Of a stretch of DNA of 64,000 nucleotides, positions 44,117 through 53,154 are shown one piece after another. Where the stretch lies: assembly GCF_038396845.1 (NCBI RefSeq), contig NZ_CP151587.1, forward strand, positions 3,384,001 through 3,448,000. The letters are read 5' to 3'. The stretch's first letter is position 1; each line of letters begins with the position of its first letter. The notes beneath the pieces were generated by a model that had not been told where the DNA came from, searched no databases, and saw only the letters and a list, made by a program, of their open reading frames with translations. The translations under genes and the position numbers were made by a program. The DNA comes from Gymnodinialimonas sp. 57CJ19 (GTDB lineage: Bacteria; Pseudomonadota; Alphaproteobacteria; Rhodobacterales; Rhodobacteraceae).

Positions 44117-45787
44117 ATGGAAGCGGATTACGTCGTTATTGGTGCAGGATCAGCGGGTTGCGCGGTTGCGTACCGTTTGTCCGAGGCCGGGAAATCCGTG
44201 CTGGTGATCGAGCATGGCGGCTCGGACTGGGGGCCGTTCATCAACATGCCCGCCGCGCTTAGCTACCCCATGGGCATGAAGCGATACGACTGGGGTTACG
44301 TGACCGAGCCCGAGCCGCATATGAACAACCGTGTCATGGCCTGCCCGCGCGGCAAGGTTATTGGCGGCTCCTCCTCGATCAACGGCATGATTTACGTGCG
44401 CGGCCACGCAAAGGACTTCGATACCTGGGCCGAAATGGGCGCGGATGGTTGGTCCTATGCCGACGTTCTGCCCTACTTCAAACGCGCTGAAAACTGGCAT
44501 GGCGACGCCGGAGACCCCGCGTATCGTGGCAAGGATGGTCCGCTTCATATTACCCGGGGGGAGCGAAAGAACCCTCTGTTTCAGGCGTTTATCGACGCAG
44601 GAGCCGAGGCAGGCTACGGCAGGACCGACGATTACAACGGCCACCGCCAAGAGGGCTTCGGCGCGTTTGAGATGACCGTTTGGAAAGGCAAACGCTGGTC
44701 AGCCGCCAGCGCCTATCTGAAGCCCGCGCTGGCAATGCCGAACTGCGATATGGTTAACGGCTTGGTCGAGAAAATCGAGATCGAAGACGGGCGCGCCACG
44801 GGCGTGCGCCTGACCGATGGGCGTCTTATCAAGGCCCGCACAGAGGTGGTTCTTTCCGCCGGTGCGATCAATTCGCCGAAAATTTTGATGCTGAGTGGCG
44901 TTGGACCCGCCAAGCATCTGGCGGAACACGATATTCCACTGGTCGCAGACCGCCCTGGCGTGGGGCAAAACCTGCAAGATCACCTGGAAATGTATATCCA
45001 GTTCTCGGCCTCCAAGCCGGTGTCGATCGCGCCCTATTGGTCGCTTTGGGGCAAGGCTTTGGTCGGAGCGCAGTGGTTGTTTACCAAGACGGGTTTGGGC
45101 GCGACGAACAACTTTGAAGCTTGCGGATTCATCCGGTCGGACAAGGGCGTGCAATACCCTGATATCCAATATCATTTCCTTCCCATTGCGGTCCGCTATG
45201 ACGGTAAAACGCCGCCCGGCGGCCACGGGTTTCAGGCCCACACAGGTCCCATGCGGTCCCCCTCGCGCGGTGAAATCACCCTGCGCAGCAACGACCCGGC
45301 GCAGGCCCCGAAGATTCAGTTCAACTACATGTCGCATGACAAGGATTGGGAGGATTTCCGCCGCGCCATCCGTCTGACGCGAGAGATTTTTGCAACCGGA
45401 CCGATGGCGGAGTTCGTCGCCCATGAGATCCAACCCGGAGAAGACGCGCAATCCGATGAAGCGTTGGATGCGGTAATCCGCGAACACGCGGAATCGGCCT
45501 ACCATCCCTGCGGCACCGCGCGCATGGGGCGCCGAGACGATCCGATGTCCGTTGTTGACCCGGAGAACCGCGTCATCGGCGTGGAGGGGCTACGCCTTGC
45601 GGATAGCTCGGTGTTCCCGCTGATTCCCAACGGCAATCTCAATGCGCCGTCGATCATGGTCGGCGAAAAAGCAGCCGACGCGATCTTGGGTCAACGGCTG
45701 CCTCCTGAAAATCTGGAGCCATGGATTGCCCCTCAATGGCAGTCTGCACAGCGCGAGAAGCACGCGGAAACGATGGCGGCCGAGTGA
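44117..45787 (+). CDS. betA: choline dehydrogenase
   Basis: This 556-residue GMC enzyme has FAD motif [23 protein letters not shown] signatures [20 protein letters not shown] and [16 protein letters not shown], and catalytic His/Asn in [12 protein letters not shown] and [34 protein letters not shown] and the [20 protein letters not shown] segment are BetA-specific. It oxidises choline to betaine aldehyde. The ATG follows the betB TAA immediately; the ribosome site must lie within betB. Confidence 0.97.
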   Translation: MEADYVVIGAGSAGCAVAYRLSEAGKSVLVIEHGGSDWGPFINMPAALSYPMGMKRYDWGYVTEPEPHMNNRVMACPRGKVIGGSSSINGMIYVRGHAKDFDTWAEMGADGWSYADVLPYFKRAENWHGDAGDPAYRGKDGPLHITRGERKNPLFQAFIDAGAEAGYGRTDDYNGHRQEGFGAFEMTVWKGKRWSAASAYLKPALAMPNCDMVNGLVEKIEIEDGRATGVRLTDGRLIKARTEVVLSAGAINSPKILMLSGVGPAKHLAEHDIPLVADRPGVGQNLQDHLEMYIQFSASKPVSIAPYWSLWGKALVGAQWLFTKTGLGATNNFEACGFIRSDKGVQYPDIQYHFLPIAVRYDGKTPPGGHGFQAHTGPMRSPSRGEITLRSNDPAQAPKIQFNYMSHDKDWEDFRRAIRLTREIFATGPMAEFVAHEIQPGEDAQSDEALDAVIREHAESAYHPCGTARMGRRDDPMSVVDPENRVIGVEGLRLADSSVFPLIPNGNLNAPSIMVGEKAADAILGQRLPPENLEPWIAPQWQSAQREKHAETMAAE

Positions 45788-46140
45788 CGAAGGCCAGCGG
45801 CAAGCTTGTGGATAAATATCTCAAATGATGAATATTTGACCGGATCTCCTCGAGTGAAGGTGGAGAGAAGTTGAAAAAATGAATTACATCATCTCTCATC
45901 GGGGCCATCATGCCGCCAACTATCCACAAGTTTATCAACAGCACTTCCTGCAGAGCTGCCCCTGCCTCGGTCCTTTCGCAGCTCCAGCATCGCAACATCG
46001 TTACTCTGCTGTAGCCTGCCTCACCGCATACAGCCTTACGCGTCAATGCGCCGGTTAAGATTACGATCCTCCATTCGCCCCTTCCTGCCCAAGGAAAATA
46101 GGCTTAAACCAAGTCGAAATCGCCCTTGAGGAGCGCCCAG
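45788..46140. other. 353-bp non-coding, AT-richer gap after betA
   Basis: No convincing gene. It contains a palindrome TCAAAT-N7-ATTTGA (45821-45839), nested with AAATAT/ATATTT, that may be the betA 3' hairpin or a protein site. One perfect DnaA-type 9-mer (TGTGGATAA, 45807) and one near match (45920) are present. A 59-codon frame (45879-46058) lacks family resemblance. The promoter of the glycosyltransferase operon at 46141 must lie here. Confidence 0.5.
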
Positions 46141-46893
46141 ATGACCACGCCCCGGTTCGCGATTGCGATCCCCATGTTGAATGAGGCCGATGCAGTTCCG
46201 CAATTGCTCGGCGGATGCATGGCAGCGGCTGAGCCCTTCGGCGCGTTTGAAATCTGCGTCACCGACGACGGCTCTACCGATGGCACCGGCGCCGCGCTGC
46301 GGGCGTTTGGCGCGGCCCATCCGCGGGCGAATTTAACCATACTCACCCACCCGCGCCCTGCCGGGCAATCGGCCGCTGTCCACGCCGCTGTTTCAGCCGC
46401 CCGTGCGCCGATCATTGCGACACTCGATGGAGATGGACAGAACCCTCCAGAGGAGCTGCCAAAGCTGCTGAACGTGCTTCTGAATGGCCCTGAAACTTTG
46501 GGTTTGGTGGCCGGGCAGCGCGTGAAACGCGATGATCCCTTGCCCAAGCGCGTCGCCTCCAAGGCGGCAAACACGATCCGAGGTGTCTTGCTGAAGGACG
46601 GCACCCGCGACACCGGATGCGGGTTGAAAGCCTACCGCCGCGATGCCTATCTTGCCCTGCCCTATTTCGACCATATGCACCGCTATTTACCCGCGCTTTT
46701 TCAACGGGATGGATGGGAAATCGCCCATGTCGACGTGGCCCATAAACCGCGGGTGTCGGGCGCGTCGAAATACACCAATCTTGGCCGCGCCATCGTGGGC
46801 CTGTCAGATCTTTTTGGGGTCGCTTGGCTGATCCGTCGGCGGCGTAAAGTGCTTTCGAAAGAGATTGAAATCTCCCGCCCGGAGGAGCGTTAA
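46141..46893 (+). CDS. GT2 glycosyltransferase, polyprenyl-phosphate sugar transferase type
   Basis: This 250-residue GT-A enzyme starts at ATG 46141 with GAGGAG 7 nt upstream. FAIAIPMLNEADAVPQLLGG, ICVTDDGSTDGTGAALRAFG, IIATLDGDGQNPPEELPKLL (DxD-type) and the acceptor-loop TRDTGCGLKAYRRDAYLALP are typical of DPM1/ArnC-like enzymes that move a sugar from a nucleotide donor to polyprenyl phosphate. There are no C-terminal membrane spans, unlike ArnC. It is followed after 2 bp by a LAB_N protein and then an ArnT-like transferase. Confidence 0.88.
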   Translation: MTTPRFAIAIPMLNEADAVPQLLGGCMAAAEPFGAFEICVTDDGSTDGTGAALRAFGAAHPRANLTILTHPRPAGQSAAVHAAVSAARAPIIATLDGDGQNPPEELPKLLNVLLNGPETLGLVAGQRVKRDDPLPKRVASKAANTIRGVLLKDGTRDTGCGLKAYRRDAYLALPYFDHMHRYLPALFQRDGWEIAHVDVAHKPRVSGASKYTNLGRAIVGLSDLFGVAWLIRRRRKVLSKEIEISRPEER

Positions 46894-46895
46894 CC

Positions 46896-47213
46896 ATGCA
46901 AGAATGGCTGTTCAGCTTCCTCGGCATCGACAATTGGTTCGAGTTCTGGTGGGTCGGCCTTGGTTTCCTTGCCCAAGGCATTTTCGCCTCGCGTTTCATC
47001 GTGCAATGGATCGCCTCTGAAAAGGCCGGAACCTCATATGTGCCGGTCGCTTTTTGGTACTTGTCGATCAGCGGGGGGCTGTTGATGCTCGCCTATGCGA
47101 TCTACCGCCAAGACCCGGTCTTTATCTTTGGCCAAGCCACGGGCGTGATCGTTTACGCCCGAAATCTGATGCTTATCCACCGCTCCAAGGACGCGGCCCA
47201 CGACCAGACATGA
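46896..47213 (+). CDS. LAB_N-domain small membrane protein
   Basis: This 105-residue protein of about three membrane spans matches the lipid-A-biosynthesis N-terminal domain pattern: WVGLGFLAQGIFASRFIVQW, then IASEKAGTSYVPVAFWYLSI, then GGLLMLAYAIYRQDPVFI and FGQATGVIVYARNLMLI. The function is not established. Its size, topology and place between a GT2 enzyme and an ArnT-like transferase parallel the ArnE/ArnF flippase subunits, so a role in moving the lipid-linked sugar is possible (inference). It overlaps the next gene by 4 bp. Confidence 0.87.
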   Translation: MQEWLFSFLGIDNWFEFWWVGLGFLAQGIFASRFIVQWIASEKAGTSYVPVAFWYLSISGGLLMLAYAIYRQDPVFIFGQATGVIVYARNLMLIHRSKDAAHDQT

Positions 47214-48841
47214 GTGTTCTGACCGCCCGTTTCACGCCGCTCTGCGTGCTTGTTTTCGCATTGCTGAGTTTCGCAGTCGGACTGGCGGACCTGCCGGTTC
47301 AAGACCGCGATGAAGCGCGGTTTGCGCAGGCCTCGCGCCAAATGGCCGCGACCGGAGATCTGATAGATATTCGCCTGCAAGACGCCCCACGCCACAACAA
47401 GCCGGCGTTGATTTATTGGGCGCAGACAGCTGCAATCTGGGTCACCGGCATGACCGGTGAAACGCCGATTTGGGTCCATCGCCTGCCCTCATACCTCGCG
47501 GCGACCATGGCGGCTTTGGCGATGATTTGGGCCGGCACGCCCTTGGTGGGGCGGCGCGCAGCGGTGGTTGCGGGGATCATATGCATCAGCCTCTATATGT
47601 TTCACGCCGAGGCCCGAACCGCGAAGACAGATGCCGCGTTGGTCCTGTCGGTGATCCTCGCCATGGGCGCGTTGGGCCGGATGTGGGTGGGCGACGGGCG
47701 CAAGTGGTTAACGCCATTAACCTTTTGGACCGCGCTGGCGGCAGGGTTTCTGCTGAAAGGCCCCATGGTTATTCTGCCTGTTATTGGCGCGATCCTTTGG
47801 CTTTCGGTGCAGTTCAGAGGCGTCGCTTGGCTTGCCCGTCTCCGCCCTGTGTTCGGCGTCTTGTGGTTTGTCCTTCTCGCAGCGCCATGGTTCATCGCGA
47901 TCACGATCACCACGGAGTGCGCGTTTTGGGGCGCTTCCCTTGGGACAGACCTCGGCGACAAAATCACCGCCGGGGGCGAGCATGGCGCATCGCCCCCCGG
48001 TTTCTACGTGCTGACTGCATGGCTCACCTTCTTCCCGTGGAGCCTGCTGATCCCTCTCGGCCTTACCTTTGCATGGTCGGCGCGCAAGGACCCTAAAATC
48101 GCTTTCATCCTTGGCTGGCTCATCCCCGGATGGATCGTGCTCGAGGCGGTCCCAGTCAAGCTGGTTCACTACACCTTGCCGCTCTATCCCGCGTTGGCGC
48201 TGTTGGTCGCTGCGGCCCTAATTCAAGTGCATGACGGCCGCTTTGCCTTGCGTCGTTGGATCATGGGGCTTGGGTCGCTCGGGTGGTTAATCGCGTTAAC
48301 CTTTTTCGCCCTCGTCGCCATCCTTGCCCCGGTCCGGTTTGGGGACGGCGTTAACCTTGTGGCCATCGCGGGGGCCACGGCCTTCACCCTCGCTGCGCTG
48401 GTGGGATTGTGGCACTTTTGGCGCGGCGTTATCCCGAAAGCCGCGATCGCGCTGACCATCAGCGGCGTGTTGCTTGGCTGGACGCTGACCGCCGTGTCGC
48501 TACCCGGCGCGCGGGACTTCTGGATCGCGGACCGTTTGGCCGAAGTCATGGCGCAAAATTCATGCTTTGGCGGCCCCGTCGCTGTGGCGGGATACGCGGA
48601 ACCCTCGACCGTGTTCCGGTTGGGCACAGACACGATCTTGACCGACGTCGACGGGGCGCTGACCTACCTTAACGAAGCCGAGGGGCGGGCCGCGTGGATC
48701 GACCCGGCGCTGGTGCCTGAACTCTCCACCGCGACGGGCGTGGTGGTTGAGGGGGTTTCCATCGGAAATTTCCGCCCCGTGAGCTTGCAACTCTTCGTGT
48801 CACCCGGCCAAGCGGCCGATGTTGACCCCTGTGGGCAATAG
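47210..48841 (+). CDS. ArnT/PMT-like lipid-linked sugar glycosyltransferase
   Basis: This 543-residue polytopic GT-C enzyme starts at ATG 47210, overlapping the LAB_N stop (ATGA). The first periplasmic loop DLPVQDRDEARFAQASRQMA has the acidic Asp/Glu pair used as catalytic base in the ArnT/PMT family, followed by HNKPALIYWAQ. About 11-12 spans are visible to residue 430, then a soluble C-terminal domain (430-543). It probably transfers the polyprenyl-phosphate sugar made upstream to lipid A or another periplasmic acceptor. It converges on the dehydrogenase operon, with a 71-bp gap. Confidence 0.87.
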   Translation: MSVLTARFTPLCVLVFALLSFAVGLADLPVQDRDEARFAQASRQMAATGDLIDIRLQDAPRHNKPALIYWAQTAAIWVTGMTGETPIWVHRLPSYLAATMAALAMIWAGTPLVGRRAAVVAGIICISLYMFHAEARTAKTDAALVLSVILAMGALGRMWVGDGRKWLTPLTFWTALAAGFLLKGPMVILPVIGAILWLSVQFRGVAWLARLRPVFGVLWFVLLAAPWFIAITITTECAFWGASLGTDLGDKITAGGEHGASPPGFYVLTAWLTFFPWSLLIPLGLTFAWSARKDPKIAFILGWLIPGWIVLEAVPVKLVHYTLPLYPALALLVAAALIQVHDGRFALRRWIMGLGSLGWLIALTFFALVAILAPVRFGDGVNLVAIAGATAFTLAALVGLWHFWRGVIPKAAIALTISGVLLGWTLTAVSLPGARDFWIADRLAEVMAQNSCFGGPVAVAGYAEPSTVFRLGTDTILTDVDGALTYLNEAEGRAAWIDPALVPELSTATGVVVEGVSIGNFRPVSLQLFVSPGQAADVDPCGQ

Positions 48842-48912
48842 CGCTTCAGCGTGACGGAAACCCTGCGCGGATGGCAGGTAAAACACCCTTGAAACAACGG
48901 GTTAACGCCCTT

Positions 48913-49926
48913 TTAAAGCGAGACTCGCTGACCCGTTCGGATGCTTTGATCAGCCGCCAAACAAATGGCCAAGGACGCGACGGCGTCGGCCATGTGACGG
49001 CTCAGGTCGATATCCTCCGCAATCGCGCGACGCATAAATGCCTGCTCGGCATCGCAGAGCTCCTGGTGGCCCGGCTCCGCGTCAAACGAGATCAGCTCAT
49101 CGCCGCCGGGACGGTGCACCAGCACCCCGCCAACCTTGGTGTGCCCGTCAATATCGGCGCTGTCTGCCTTGTCGGCCTCGGTGATTGATACCGCGCCATT
49201 AGGGCTTATCACGTCTTTCACGAAGAACGCCGTTTCGGACATCATCGGCCCCCAGCCCGCCTCGTACCACCCGACAGAACCGTCGTCGAAGAACACCTGA
49301 AACTGTCCGTAATTGTACATCTCCGGCGCGATTTCATCGCTTAGGCGCAGGCCCATACCGTGAACGGCGACGGGTTTGGCATCGGTGATCTGGCACCAGA
49401 CATCAACGTAGTGAACGCCGCAATCCACAATGGGCGACGTCGTTTCCATTAACGCTTTGTGGGTCTGCCACGCGACGCCGTCGGACTGTTGGTTAAGATT
49501 CATGCGAAACACATAGGGGCCGCCCAACGCTCTAGCCTCTTCAATCAGCCGCATCCAACTGGGGTGATGACGCAGGACATAGCCCACAACCAATTTCCGC
49601 CCCATCTCGCGAGCGACGTTAACCACCCTTTCGGCATCCGCCACATTGGTGGCGAGCGGCTTTTCCACGAACACATCCGCGCCTGCCTTCATGGCGCGTT
49701 CGGCAAGCTCTGCGTGGGTGTCAGAATAGGTGGCAATCACGACCAGATCCGGGCGCTGCGCCATGCCTTCGTCGAAGGTGGAGAACAAGGGATAGCCCTG
49801 CAACGCTTCCGGTAGGTCACGGGCCGAGCGGTTAACAAGGCCGACCACCTCCACCCCATCCGCCGCGTGATGGGCCAAGGCGTGGCTTTGGCCCATGTTT
49901 CCAAGGCCGACGATCAAAACTCGCAT
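48913..49926 (-). CDS. Gfo/Idh/MocA-family oxidoreductase 1
   Basis: This 337-residue NAD(P)-dependent sugar/polyol dehydrogenase has RVLIVGLGNMGQSHALAHH (Rossmann motif) and the catalytic-Lys motif DVFVEKPLATNVADAERVV, with the His/Asp region SPIVDCGVHYVDVWCQ. It is the last gene of the ten-gene sugar operon running from 59533 down to 48913, 14 bp after the second family member. Its substrate and position in the route are unknown. Confidence 0.88.
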   Translation of the reverse strand: MRVLIVGLGNMGQSHALAHHAADGVEVVGLVNRSARDLPEALQGYPLFSTFDEGMAQRPDLVVIATYSDTHAELAERAMKAGADVFVEKPLATNVADAERVVNVAREMGRKLVVGYVLRHHPSWMRLIEEARALGGPYVFRMNLNQQSDGVAWQTHKALMETTSPIVDCGVHYVDVWCQITDAKPVAVHGMGLRLSDEIAPEMYNYGQFQVFFDDGSVGWYEAGWGPMMSETAFFVKDVISPNGAVSITEADKADSADIDGHTKVGGVLVHRPGGDELISFDAEPGHQELCDAEQAFMRRAIAEDIDLSRHMADAVASLAICLAADQSIRTGQRVSL

Positions 49927-49940
49927 CTCTTTGCTTTCCT

Positions 49941-51065
49941 CTAACTTTCCAAGCGCCGCGCGGCGCCGATCTCGACCTCGCGGCCAGTCATCCGGGACCG
50001 CACTGCGGCAAAGGCCATCGCAAGGCTACGCAGATTTTCCGCCGCGCCGTTGGAAGGCTCTCGGTCTTCCTCGATGGCGCAAAGAAGCTCGCCCATCGTG
50101 CCTTTGAAGCCATCGTTGAACCACTGCCCCTCCAGCTGCGGCCGCGCGATGCCTTCAGGGGTGGTCAGAGTCATGCCTTGTTGGCTCAGGTCCGGCCCGT
50201 CGGATACCAGCGAGCCGCCCGTGCCGCCCACAAAGGTCGTATCACGGGGACCGTGGGGCACGCCGCCGTCAAACACGACCGAGGCCTGACCACCGTCGAC
50301 CCGCACCATCGCCTGCGCCAACAGCGGCACCTTGTTGGCCTGCCCTGCCCCGCGTGTGGCATTGGCAAAAACCGCCTCGGCCCGTTCACCGACGATAGAG
50401 TTAATAAAATCGAACCAATGCACGCCAAAATCGTAAAGGATCAGATCCTCGATTTCGTCAAATGGGGTGCCTGCGGTCCAACCGTGGTTCCAGTGAACGG
50501 CCATGTGCACAGAAAGTACATCTCCTATATGGCCGGCCCTCACCGCTTCGCGCATGAACGCAAAGTGCGGCGCCCAACGGCCATTCTGGTTAACGGCCAA
50601 CTTGACGCCCTTGTCTTGGGCCAGCTTCACCAGATCCATCCCAACATCCAGATCGGTCACGAACGGCTTTTGACTGATTACGTGCTTACCCGCCTTCAAT
50701 GCGGCCCGCGTGATGTCGGTGCGATGCTCGGGGTGAAGCGTGATATCCACCACGTCGATGTCCGGATTGGCCAGGATCGCGTGCCAATCGTCTTCGATCC
50801 TCGCCTTGGGACAAAACTCGGCCGCCTTGGCGCGGGCCTTTTCCGGCGTCCGGTTCCACAGCGCCGCCACATCCCATCCGGCATCACGGTAAGCATCAAG
50901 GTGCGCGCCGGAAATGCCGCCGGTTCCAACGACCCCGATCTGGGGCCGATAAGCCTTGGGCATCGGCGGGCGGTAGGCCACATCGGGGGCAGCGATGTCG
51001 GGCAAGTCCGCGGCCTTCAAGGCATAGGTATCGCTATCGCCCGCGTCCTGAGTGGCTTCGGTCAT
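49941..51065 (-). CDS. Gfo/Idh/MocA-family oxidoreductase 2
   Basis: This 374-residue protein starts at ATG 51065, overlapping the stop of the third family member (ATGA 51062-51065). An unusual N-terminal extension of about 40 residues precedes PQIGVVGTGGISGAHLDAYR. The catalytic-Lys motif reads HVISQKPFVTDLDVGMDLV, with Gln instead of the usual Glu before Lys-Pro. ILYDFGVHWFDFINSIVG supplies the conserved Asp/His. It is likely a second redox step on the same carbohydrate. Confidence 0.87.
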   Translation of the reverse strand: MTEATQDAGDSDTYALKAADLPDIAAPDVAYRPPMPKAYRPQIGVVGTGGISGAHLDAYRDAGWDVAALWNRTPEKARAKAAEFCPKARIEDDWHAILANPDIDVVDITLHPEHRTDITRAALKAGKHVISQKPFVTDLDVGMDLVKLAQDKGVKLAVNQNGRWAPHFAFMREAVRAGHIGDVLSVHMAVHWNHGWTAGTPFDEIEDLILYDFGVHWFDFINSIVGERAEAVFANATRGAGQANKVPLLAQAMVRVDGGQASVVFDGGVPHGPRDTTFVGGTGGSLVSDGPDLSQQGMTLTTPEGIARPQLEGQWFNDGFKGTMGELLCAIEEDREPSNGAAENLRSLAMAFAAVRSRMTGREVEIGAARRLES

Positions 51066-52135
51066 GGCAAAAGCTCCAACGTGCGTTTCTGGGCGGCCGA
51101 CGCGGCGGCGGTGTCGACAATCCTTTGCGCCGTCAGGCAAAGGGCCGGATCAAAAGGCCCCGCTGGCGCTGCGCCCTTGTCAATCAGATCAAGGATATAG
51201 GCGATAGCATCGCCCCGTTCTTCAGGCAGCGGATCGACCGGAATTTCGTGCTTCTCGGGCCGGGCGCGGGTTTGGACCGTGACGGCCTGCGCATAATCGG
51301 GGCTGCTGATCGTCCCGTCACTGCCCACGAAAACGAAACCACAGGTGGGCTGAGGATTCTCGGTCCAAGGGTCCGTGAAGGTGCCCCAACGGGTCTCCAT
51401 CTTGCTGAGGCCACGGGCGTAGCGGACCACGGCGATGGCGTGTTGATCGACCTCGATCCCCGGCGTGTCATCGACGCTGCATGTGACCTCCAGCGGCGCT
51501 TCGCCATCCATGTACCAGGTGCCGAGCGTGGCCCCGTAGCCCATGTAATCCAGCAAGCTCCCGCCGCCCGAGGCCGCCTTGTACCACCAACTGTCGGGCT
51601 TTTGCGCCTCGACCTCTTCCGGCGAGACCTCCACCTTATCGGCGAGGTGAAACAACGGCCCACGATTGCCATCGTAAAAGTGAACCTCGCGCAACTCCCC
51701 GATTGCGCCCTCTTCAATTAACCGCTTGGCGGTCAGGTGCGATTGCACCCAAGCCAGCGGCCAATTGATCGACATGATCTTGCCCGTACCGGCCATGGCC
51801 GCAATCATCCGACGCGCGTTGTCGGCGCTGTCAGCGAAAGGTTTTTCGACGTGGATATGAACGCCGTGGGGGGCCAAACGCTCGGTCATGGATGCGTGGT
51901 CTGCTGTGGCACAGCACAGGATCGCCAGATCAAAGGGGCCCGCCGCCATGCAGGCGTCAAAATCGGTGAAAAGCGCGTCTTTGGGCACATTGAACGTGTC
52001 CGCCGCGCCCTGCATCTTGGCGCGATCCGGATCGTAGAGCGCCGTGATTTCTGCGTTCGGGTGGGCGTCCACCATTCGAAGCAAATCGCCCATGTGCATG
52101 TGGTCGAAACTGATGCCAACAACCTTGTAAACCAT
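51062..52135 (-). CDS. Gfo/Idh/MocA-family oxidoreductase 3, altered cofactor motif
   Basis: This 357-residue protein begins MVYKVVGISFDHMHMGDLLR, so the usual GxGxxG is replaced by a Ser-Phe-Asp-His-Met-His segment. The remaining fold is intact: ITALYDPDRAKMQG, HIHVEKPFADSADNARRMI, GGGSLLDYMGYGATLGTWYM. It may bind the nucleotide differently or act as an isomerase/lyase in the family. It lies 2 bp after the permease gene and couples into the second family member. Confidence 0.85.
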   Translation of the reverse strand: MVYKVVGISFDHMHMGDLLRMVDAHPNAEITALYDPDRAKMQGAADTFNVPKDALFTDFDACMAAGPFDLAILCCATADHASMTERLAPHGVHIHVEKPFADSADNARRMIAAMAGTGKIMSINWPLAWVQSHLTAKRLIEEGAIGELREVHFYDGNRGPLFHLADKVEVSPEEVEAQKPDSWWYKAASGGGSLLDYMGYGATLGTWYMDGEAPLEVTCSVDDTPGIEVDQHAIAVVRYARGLSKMETRWGTFTDPWTENPQPTCGFVFVGSDGTISSPDYAQAVTVQTRARPEKHEIPVDPLPEERGDAIAYILDLIDKGAAPAGPFDPALCLTAQRIVDTAAASAAQKRTLELLP

Positions 52136-52137
52136 GG

Positions 52138-53154
52138 TTAACGTGCTCCCGTGATGCGCACATAAAGTGCTGTGACGAGTAGGATGATAAGGCCGAAAAA
52201 CGCGATCCGTGCGCCTTCGGGCATTTGCAGAAGGGTCAGCATCGTGTCGATTACGCGCAGGATCAGCGCACCCACGATGGCCCCCGCGAAGCTGCCCCGC
52301 CCCCCGAATATTGAGGTGCCGCCGATGACCGCCGCCGCGACGCTTGGCAACAGCAAGGGGTTCGCCAGCGACAAAGACGGCGTGCGGATCATGCCGAGGT
52401 ATAGCAGCCCTGCCAAGGCCGCGATCAGCCCCGACAGCGCGTATAGGGCCAAGTAAACCTGCCAAGATCGGACTCCGCTCAGCTTGGCGGCATCCTCATT
52501 GGAGCCGAGCGCGAACAGGAGCCGCCCGAAACCGGTGAACCGCATCAGGAAAAGCACCGCCACCGCGAAGGGGACGAAGATGAACAGCCCGTTCGGCATC
52601 CCAGCTGTGCGGCCCGTGCCAAGCCAGACCAGCGTTTCCGGGATCAACGTGCCGGTGGAGATCACGAAGCGTTGGTAGACCTGCAAACATCCCGTCGCGA
52701 TCAACCCGGTGCCGAGCGTCATGATCAGCGGATGGACGCGGACAACGCCGACGCCAAAGCCATTCACCAGCCCTGCCGTCACCCCGGCGGCAAGCGCGAC
52801 CAGAACCGCGGGCGTCACCCCGATCAGCGGCCCAAGAGTGGCACAGACGAAGGCCGCGACGGTTGCAATGATACCCGCGCTCATGTCGATGCCGGCGGTT
52901 AACATCGTTAACACTTGGCACGCCGCGAGCATCGCCAGCGGGATTGCGAACTTGATCAGGTTGTTCACCCAGAAGGCCGAAATGACCCCGGTGCGCCCCG
53001 TCCTTAGGGGCATGACCACGTAGAAATGCGCCAGAATAAGCAGGACGAGAAAGACGATCAGCGGCACGACCGGATTGTCCGCCAGAAAACGCCCGAACCG
53101 TTTGAGCCCCGTGGCGACCTCGGCGTCGGCGTGAATGCGTGGTTGCTCGCTCAT
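52138..53154 (-). CDS. sugar ABC transporter permease (RbsC/CUT2 type), second
   Basis: This 338-residue permease with about 8-10 membrane spans has TAGIDMSAGIIATVAAFVCA, the family segment around 'GIDLSVG', SNEDAAKLSGVRSWQVYLAL (cytoplasmic coupling loop 'G.n..AA..sGi') and VAAAVIGGTSIFGGRGSFAG. Its first 30 residues are hydrophilic. It overlaps the other permease by 4 bp; the two probably form a heterodimer with the ATPase at 54086. Confidence 0.9.
   Translation of the reverse strand: MSEQPRIHADAEVATGLKRFGRFLADNPVVPLIVFLVLLILAHFYVVMPLRTGRTGVISAFWVNNLIKFAIPLAMLAACQVLTMLTAGIDMSAGIIATVAAFVCATLGPLIGVTPAVLVALAAGVTAGLVNGFGVGVVRVHPLIMTLGTGLIATGCLQVYQRFVISTGTLIPETLVWLGTGRTAGMPNGLFIFVPFAVAVLFLMRFTGFGRLLFALGSNEDAAKLSGVRSWQVYLALYALSGLIAALAGLLYLGMIRTPSLSLANPLLLPSVAAAVIGGTSIFGGRGSFAGAIVGALILRVIDTMLTLLQMPEGARIAFFGLIILLVTALYVRITGAR

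Noticed and set aside
45807..45928. DnaA-box-like 9-mers suggesting a replication origin
   Set aside because: One perfect and one near match are expected by chance at this scale (another perfect one occurs at 25519), and none of the usual origin-flanking genes is present.
45879..46058. 59-codon frame in the betA downstream gap
   Set aside because: No family resemblance, Cys/His/Gln-rich composition unlike neighbours, and its purine-rich upstream stretch is too distant for a good ribosome site.
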